A stretch of DNA of 64,000 nucleotides from positions 6,995,155-7,059,154 of the forward strand of contig NZ_CP036319.1 in NCBI RefSeq assembly GCF_007752935.1, read 5' to 3'. Position 1 is the first letter of the stretch. The number at the start of each line of letters is the position of its first letter. Of this stretch, positions 30,301-39,300 are shown piece by piece. The position numbers and the translations under genes were made by a program. The notes beneath the pieces are model-generated. The model was not told the DNA's origin. It made no database searches and saw only the letters and a list, made by a program, of their open reading frames with translations. Origin of the DNA: Crateriforma conspicua (GTDB taxonomy: Bacteria; Planctomycetota; Planctomycetia; Pirellulales; Pirellulaceae).

Positions 30301-33300
30301 AGTTGCCGTACACCAGGGAGTTGTTGCCACTGTTGAGAAGTTCTTCTCGCTTCAGCGAGTTGCCCGGCAAGCCCGCTTCACCGGCCTTCCAGACATACTC
30401 CTCACGGCTCTCAATCGTGAACGTACTGCTCGCACCTGCGTTGTTGAATGTGTGCGTCGAAGAGACCCACTCGTCACCACTGGGCAGGGTATCGCCGGTC
30501 TGAAGATTCTCGATCAGACGGTACTGACCGGGATCCAAATTGGTGAAGGCAAACTTACCATTGGCACCCGTGGTCACCGCGGCACCAACGTTCACCCAGT
30601 TACTACCGTCCTTCACTTGAAGCGTGAATTCGACGTCCTCAAGAGCCGGTTCACCCGCATCCTTGATGCCGTCACCGTCAAGGTCTTCGAACTTGATACC
30701 GTGAACGCTGCCGTAGACATAGTTCAACCAAGGACGAGCATTGTCACCAAAATCACCACTATCGTCGTAGTCGTAATCCAACGCATTGACCGCGACAGCA
30801 CCGTTACCCGTGGTCACATTGATATTGTCACCACTGAAGACGGTGACCTGAACAACCATCGAATCCTTGACTAGCTCGTCATCCGGACCGGCGTCAATCG
30901 ATTGGTTGGACTTCTCACGAATCGTGTAGGTCTCTCCGGGATCCACGTCCGTAAACGTGAACACGCCGCTGGCGTTCGTCGTCACAGTGTCGACGACGAC
31001 ATTGTTGGAATCGACCAGTTCAAACTCGATACCGGCGAACGCGGGATCGTTGTTGTCCTTGACACCGTCGCCGTCCAAATCTTCGTACTTCTCGCCGGTC
31101 AACGTCACCAACGTCACGTTACCCCAGCGAAGCGATGCAAGTGCGTCGCTGCCGGTCTTCAGCGCGGCAGCATCGGAGGCTGACTGAGCCTCCGCGGGGC
31201 TGATGATCCCGTTGCCGTCGATGTCCATCGGACGGTTGTAAGCATCGCCTTCGTAAGCCGGGAAGCCTTCGTACGTGACGTCACTGTCCCACTGGAGTTC
31301 CACACCGCTGGTGATCGTCAGCAGGCTGCTGCCAAGCGTTGCCGGGTTGTCACCCAGGTAAGGAAGGTTCGCAGGATCGAAGTTGTTCGGATCGAACTGG
31401 CTACTCGGATCTCCTTCGGCCTGGTTGCTGCTCTGCTGATCGAACGGAGCATCCAGGACTTCGCGAACCGTGTACTGGCCGGGCTCAAGACCCGTGAACC
31501 AGAACTCACCGTGCTCGTCCGTCGTCGCGGTTACGGTCAGTTTTTCCCAGTCGTAGGTCGTGACGCTTGCGTTGTTACTGTTCAGATCGTAGGTGTTGGT
31601 GCCGACAAATCGGTAGATCTCATACTTCACTCCCTCCACGCCCACTTCAGCGGGATCCGCCGACGGCTGGAATGCACCATCGTTGTTGAAGTCCTCAAAC
31701 TTCAAGCCATGGATCGACCCGGTGATGTAGTTCAGGAACGGATCGAAGCTACCAGCACCGGGGCCACCGGTCAGGTCGACCATCGCGTCGTGGTCGTCGG
31801 AGTCCTTGTCCTTCGACTTCGTCGCATCGTCCAGACCACCACTGATCACCGTGAAGCTGATCTCACGGTCGGTCAGCACCAAGCCCTGACCTTCGACGGC
31901 AAGCGTCGACATGTCGTCTTCACCGACATCATCGATGTTGTCGTTGTTGATGTCCTGAGCGGACGCTTCGCGAACCGTGTAGTCCCCAGGAACCACACCC
32001 GGGAACACGAACTTACCGTTGACCGCCGTCAGGGGACCATTGCCATCGGGGTCCGCACCGCTGACCGCCGTGGCAACCACCGAACCGCCACCGTCAACCA
32101 ACTCGAACGTCACACCGTTGAGGTACGTGTCGTTGCCAGTGATCCCGTCGTTATCAAGGTCTTCGTACTTGTAACCCATGATGTCCACAGGCAAGTAGTT
32201 GCCGTACACCAGGGAGTTGTTGCCACTGTTGAGAAGTTCTTCTCGCTTCAGCGAGTTGCCCGGCAAGCCCGCTTCACCGGCCTTCCAGACATACTCCTCA
32301 CGGCTCTCAATCGTGAACGTACTGCTCGCACCTGCGTTGTTGAATGTGTGCGTCGAAGAGACCCACTCGTCACCACTGGGCAGGGTATCGCCGGTCTGAA
32401 GATTCTCGATCAGACGGTACTGACCGGGATCCAAATTGGTGAAGGCAAACTTACCATTGGCACCCGTGGTCACCGCGGCACCAACGTTCACCCAGTTACT
32501 ACCGTCCTTCACTTGAAGCGTGAATTCGACGTCCTCAAGAGCCGGTTCACCCGCATCCTTGATGCCGTCACCGTCAAGGTCTTCGAACTTGATACCGTGA
32601 ACGCTGCCGTAGACATAGTTCAACCAAGGACGAGCATTGTCACCAAAATCACCACTATCGTCGTAGTCGTAATCCAACGCATTGACCGCGACAGCACCGT
32701 TACCCGTGGTCACATTGATGTTATCGCCACTGAATACCGTAACCGTGGCAACCATCGAATCTTTGACCAACTCGTCATCCGGACCGGCGTCAATCGATTG
32801 GTTGGACTTCTCACGAATCGTGTAGGTCTCTCCGGGATCCACGTCCGTAAACGTGAACACGCCGCTGGCGTTCGTCGTCACAGTGTCGACGACGACATTG
32901 TTGGAATCGACCAGTTCAAACTCGATACCGGCGAACGCGGGATCGTTGTTGTCCTTGACACCGTCGCCGTCCAAATCTTCGTACTTCTCGCCGGTCAACG
33001 TCACCAACGTCACGTTACCCCAGCGAAGCGATGCAAGTGCGTCGCTGCCGGTCTTCAGCGCGGCAGCATCGGAGGCTGACTGAGCCTCCGCGGGGCTGAT
33101 GATCCCGTTGCCGTCGATGTCCATCGGACGGTTGTAAGCATCGCCTTCGTAAGCCGGGAAGCCTTCGTACGTGACGTCACTGTCCCACTGGAGTTCCAAA
33201 CCGCTGGTGATCGTCAGCAGACTGCTGCCAAGCGTTGCCGGGTTGTCACCCAGGTAAGGAAGGTTCGCAGGATCGAAGTTGTTCGGATCGAACTGGCTGC

Positions 33301-36300
33301 TCGGATCTCCTTCGGCCTGGTTGCTGCTCTGCTGATCGAACGGAGCATCCAGGACTTCGCGAACCGTGTACTGGCCGGGCTCAAGACCCGTGAACCAGAA
33401 CTCACCGTGCTCGTCCGTCGTCGCGGTTACGGTCAGTTTTTCCCAGTCGTAGGTCGTGACGCTTGCGTTGTTACTGTTCAGATCGTAGGTGTTGGTGCCG
33501 ACAAATCGGTAGATCTCATACTTCACTCCCTCCACGCCCACTTCAGCGGGATCCGCCGACGGCTGGAATGCACCATCGTTGTTGAAGTCCTCAAACTTCA
33601 AGCCATGGATCGACCCGGTGATGTAGTTCAGGAACGGATCGAAGCTACCAGCACCGGGGCCACCGGTCAGGTCGACCATCGCGTCGTGGTCGTCGGAGTC
33701 CTTGTCCTTCGACTTCGTCGCATCGTCCAGACCACCACTGATCACCGTGAAGCTGATCTCACGGTCGGTCAGCACCAAGCCCTGACCTTCGACGGCAAGC
33801 GTCGACATGTCGTCTTCACCGACATCATCGATGTTGTCGTTGTTGATGTCCTGAGCGGACGCTTCGCGAACCGTGTAGTCCCCGGGAACCACGCCCGGGA
33901 ACACGAACTTACCGTTGACCGCCGTCAGGGGACCATTGCCATCGGGGTCCGCACCGCTGACCGCCGTGGCAACCACCGAACCGCCACCGTCAACCAACTC
34001 GAACGTCACACCGTTGAGGTACGTGTCGTTGCCAGTGATCCCGTCGTTATCAAGGTCTTCGTACTTGTAACCCATGATGTCCACAGGCAAGAAGTTGCCG
34101 TACACCAGGGAGTTGTTGCCACTGTTGAGAAGTTCTTCTCGCTTCAGCGAGTTGCCCGGCAAGCCCGCTTCACCGGCCTTCCAGACATACTCCTCACGGC
34201 TCTCAATCGTGAACGTACTGCTCGCACCTGCGTTGTTGAATGTGTGCGTCGAAGAGACCCACTCGTCACCACTGGGCAGGGTATCGCCGGTCTGAAGATT
34301 CTCGATCAGACGGTACTGACCGGGATCCAAATTGGTGAAGGCAAACTTACCATTGGCACCCGTGGTCACCGCGGCACCAACGTTCACCCAGTTACTACCG
34401 TCCTTCACTTGAAGCGTGAATTCGACGTCCTCAAGAGCCGGTTCACCCGCATCCTTGATGCCGTCACCGTCAAGGTCTTCGAACTTGATACCGTGAACGC
34501 TGCCGTAGACATAGTTCAACCAAGGACGAGCATTGTCACCAAAATCACCACTATCGTCGTAGTCGTAATCCAACGCATTGACCGCGACAGCACCGTTACC
34601 CGTGGTCACATTGATATTGTCACCACTGAAGACGGTGACCTGAACAACCATCGAATCCTTGACTAGCTCGTCATCCGGACCGGCGTCAATCGATTGGTTG
34701 GACTTCTCACGAATCGTGTAGGTCTCTCCGGGATCCACGTCCGTAAACGTGAACACGCCGCTGGCGTTCGTCGTCACAGTGTCGACGACGACATTGTTGG
34801 AATCGACCAGTTCAAACTCGATACCGGCGAACGCGGGATCGTTGTTGTCCTTGACACCGTCGCCGTCCAAATCTTCGTACTTCTCGCCGGTCAACGTCAC
34901 CAACGTCACGTTACCCCAGCGAAGCGATGCAAGTGCGTCGCTGCCGGTCTTCAGCGCGGCAGCATCGGAGGCTGACTGAGCCTCCGCGGGGCTGATGATC
35001 CCGTTGCCGTCGATGTCCATCGGACGGTTGTAAGCATCGCCTTCGTAAGCCGGGAAGCCTTCGTACGTGACGTCACTGTCCCACTGGAGTTCCACACCGC
35101 TGGTGATCGTCAGCAGGCTGCTGCCAAGCGTTGCCGGGTTGTCACCCAGGTAAGGAAGGTTCGCAGGATCGAAGTTGTTCGGATCGAACTGGCTACTCGG
35201 ATCTCCTTCGGCCTGGTTGCTGCTCTGCTGATCGAACGGAGCATCCAGGACTTCGCGAACCGTGTACTGGCCGGGCTCAAGACCCGTGAACCAGAACTCA
35301 CCGTGCTCGTCCGTCGTCGCGGTTACGGTCAGTTTTTCCCAGTCGTAGGTCGTGACGCTTGCGTTGTTACTGTTCAGATCGTAGGTGTTGGTGCCGACAA
35401 ATCGGTAGATCTCATACTTCACTCCCTCCACGCCCACTTCAGCGGGATCCGCCGACGGCTGGAATGCACCATCGTTGTTGAAGTCCTCAAACTTCAAGCC
35501 ATGGATCGACCCGGTGATGTAGTTCAGGAACGGATCGAAGCTACCAGCACCGGGGCCACCGGTCAGGTCGACCATCGCGTCGTGGTCGTCGGAGTCCTTG
35601 TCCTTCGACTTCGTCGCATCGTCCAGACCACCACTGATCACCGTGAAGCTGATCTCACGGTCGGTCAGCACCAAGCCCTGACCTTCGACGGCAAGCGTCG
35701 ACATGTCGTCTTCACCGACATCATCGATGTTGTCGTTGTTGATGTCCTGAGCGGACGCTTCGCGAACCGTGTAGTCCCCAGGAACCACACCCGGGAACAC
35801 GAACTTACCGTTGACCGCCGTCAGGGGACCATTGCCATCGGGGTCCGCACCGCTGACCGCCGTGGCAACCACCGAACCGCCACCGTCAACCAACTCGAAC
35901 GTCACACCGTTGAGGTACGTGTCGTTGCCAGTGATCCCGTCGTTATCAAGGTCTTCGTACTTGTAACCCATGATGTCCACAGGCAAGAAGTTGCCGTACA
36001 CCAGGGAGTTGTTGCCACTGTTGAGAAGTTCTTCTCGCTTCAGCGAGTTGCCCGGCAAGCCCGCTTCACCGGCCTTCCAGACATACTCCTCACGGCTCTC
36101 AATCGTGAACGTACTGCTCGCACCTGCGTTGTTGAATGTGTGCGTCGAAGAGACCCACTCGTCACCACTGGGCAGGGTATCGCCGGTCTGAAGATTCTCG
36201 ATCAGACGGTACTGACCGGGATCCAAATTGGTGAAGGCAAACTTACCATTGGCACCCGTGGTCACCGCGGCACCAACGTTCACCCAGTTACTACCGTCCT

Positions 36301-39300
36301 TCACTTGAAGCGTGAATTCGACGTCCTCAAGAGCCGGTTCACCCGCATCCTTGATGCCGTCACCGTCAAGGTCTTCGAACTTGATACCGTGAACGCTGCC
36401 GTAGACATAGTTCAACCAAGGACGAGCATTGTCACCAAAATCACCACTATCGTCGTAGTCGTAATCCAACGCATTGACCGCGACAGCACCGTTACCCGTG
36501 GTCACATTGATGTTATCGCCACTGAATACCGTAACCGTGGCAACCATCGAATCTTTGACCAACTCGTCATCCGGACCGGCGTCAATCGATTGGTTGGCCT
36601 TCTCACGAATCGTGTAGGTCTCTCCGGGATCCACGTCCGTAAACGTGAACACGCCGCTGGCGTTCGTCGTCACAGTGTCGACGACGACATTGTTGGAATC
36701 GACCAGTTCAAACTCGATACCGGCGAACGCGGGATCGTTGTTGTCCTTGACACCGTCGCCGTCCAAATCTTCGTACTTCTCGCCGGTCAACGTCACCAAC
36801 GTCACGTTACCCCAGCGAAGCGATGCAAGTGCGTCGCTGCCGGTCTTCAGCGCGGCAGCATCGGAGGCTGACTGAGCCTCCGCGGGGCTGATGATCCCGT
36901 TGCCGTCGATGTCCATCGGACGGTTGTAAGCATCGCCTTCGTAAGCCGGGAAGCCTTCGTACGTGACGTCACTGTCCCACTGGAGTTCCACACCGCTGGT
37001 GATCGTCAGCAGGCTGCTGCCAAGCGTTGCCGGGTTGTCACCCAGGTAAGGAAGGTTCGCAGGATCGAAGTTGTTCGGATCGAACTGGCTGCTCGGATCT
37101 CCTTCGGCCTGATTGCTGCTCTGCTGATCGAACGGAGCATCCAGGACTTCGCGAACCGTGTACTGGCCGGGCTCAAGACCCGTGAACCAGAACTCACCGT
37201 GCTCGTCCGTCGTCGCGGTTACGGTCAGTTTTTCCCAGTCGTAGGTCGTGACGCTTGCGTTGTTACTGTTCAGATCGTAGGTGTTGGTGCCGACAAATCG
37301 GTAGATCTCATACTTCACTCCCTCCACGCCCACTTCAGCGGGATCCGCCGACGGCTGGAATGCACCATCGTTGTTGAAGTCCTCAAACTTCAAGCCATGG
37401 ATCGACCCGGTGATGTAGTTCAGGAACGGATCGAAGCTAGTAGCACCGGGGCCACCGGTCAGGTCGACCATCGCGTCGTGGTCGTTGGAGTCCTTGTCCT
37501 TCGACTTCGTCGCATCGTCCAGACCACCACTGATCACCGTGAAGCTGATCTCACGGTCGGTCAGCACCAAGCCCTGACCTTCGACGGCAAGCGTCGACAT
37601 GTCGTCTTCACCGACATCATCGATGTTGTCGTTGTTGATGTCCTGAGCGGACGCTTCGCGAACCGTGTAGTCCCCAGGAACCACACCCGGGAACACGAAC
37701 TTACCGTCGACCGCCGTCAGGGGACCACTGCCATCGGGGTCCGCACCGCTGACCGCCGTGGCAACCACCGAACCGCCACCGTCAACCAACTCGAACGTCA
37801 CACCGTTGAGGTACGTGTCGTTGCCAGTGATCCCGTCGTTATCAAGGTCTTCGTACTTGTAACCCATGATGTCCACAGGCAAGAAGTTGCCGAAGATCAG
37901 CGACGAGTCAGCTGACTGGGGATTTTTCAGGGCGCCCTTCAGGATGGCCATGTCGATCTCGTCTTGAGTCAACTGTCCATCGGCATCTAGATCCAATGGC
38001 CGATCATAGGCGGCGCCCACGTAAGGACCGGTTTCGAACGTTGTTGCATCGTCCCACTGCAGTTCGTCACGACTGTTGATCGTATAGATCGTGTTCGAAG
38101 CATCAATGGGATCAAAGTCCGTTCCCGGGGCCCCTACTTGCTGCCCCGTCGACAGTACATAGTCGCTAAAGTCAGGTCCGGCTGAGATGCTGAGCGCCGT
38201 TGCCGACTCCGTTACCAAGGCAAAGTCGGCGGCGATGATGACATTGGAGCCATCGACGCGAACTGCAATGCCAAGAGCCTCGGAAATGGCAGTACCAGCC
38301 GCTTGCGCGACTTCGTCCGTTGTGGTCAGTCCGGAAATGTCAATCAAGACGTCCGGCGATCCACCGCCTGTGCTGAATTCGAACGTTGTCCCGTCAATTT
38401 CGAACGGTGCCGCTCCTCCAGGAACCAGATCGACACTCAAGACGGTTGACTCAAGATCCAAGTTCTCACGAACCACATACTGCCCGGGTCGCAATCCGGT
38501 AAACCAGTATTCGCCATGAACGTTGGTAAATTCCGTACCCGCCAATTCCCAATCAAACGTATTCACCGGGTCGGCACCACTGAAGGGGACCGTCGTGTTG
38601 GTACCCGCAAATCGGTAGATCTGGAACCCTACGCCTTCCAAACCACGTTCGCCGTCGGCGTAGTCAAAGGTTCCATCGCCATCCAAGTCTTCAAACTTCA
38701 CGCCGTGAACGCTGCCGGCGATGTAGTTGCGGAATGTAATATCGTCTTCGACCAAGCCGCCCAGCCCGGTGTTGGTCAACGTGACGTCGAAGGAGGTCGG
38801 CAGTTGCATGTTTGAATCCTGAGATTCAAAGGCAACGCTCAAACCCTGCATGTCATCAGCCATTCCGTCGGGCGTTCCGGCGTACAGAAAGTCGCCCGAC
38901 AGGTTTTCGCTAACAATGTAGTCGCTGGGCGTTAGAAAGCTGAACGAGAATTCACCGTTAGGCCCCGTCAAAACCGGAGAAACGGGGTTTCCCAAAGCAT
39001 CAACAACAGGATTTCCAGAATCGTACGTCAACACAATCTGGACATTGTCCAACGGGGTGTCATCAGCCGATGGCCCATCGCCCGTCAAGTCTTCTAGCTT
39101 GACGCCGCTGATTTCCGCACCGCGCACCACGTCGATTCGGTGATCTTCCACTTCGCCATCGTTCGCATGTCCGGTGGGGCCGAGTGGCCGCTCTCCGTTA
39201 GGGCCTGGGGCGACCATATCACATGGATCGCTGAAGACGCGAATCCGAAGAATCGTCGATCCTTTGTCTGTAACATCCGCGGTGGTTGGGACCGACACCG

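Noticed and set aside
27887-37915. Several long rightward open frames (361-522 codons) opposite the giant gene
   Set aside because: They repeat with the same 1,896-bp period, start at arbitrary sites and mirror the codon bias of the leftward gene; they have no domains or ribosome sites. They are antisense shadows.
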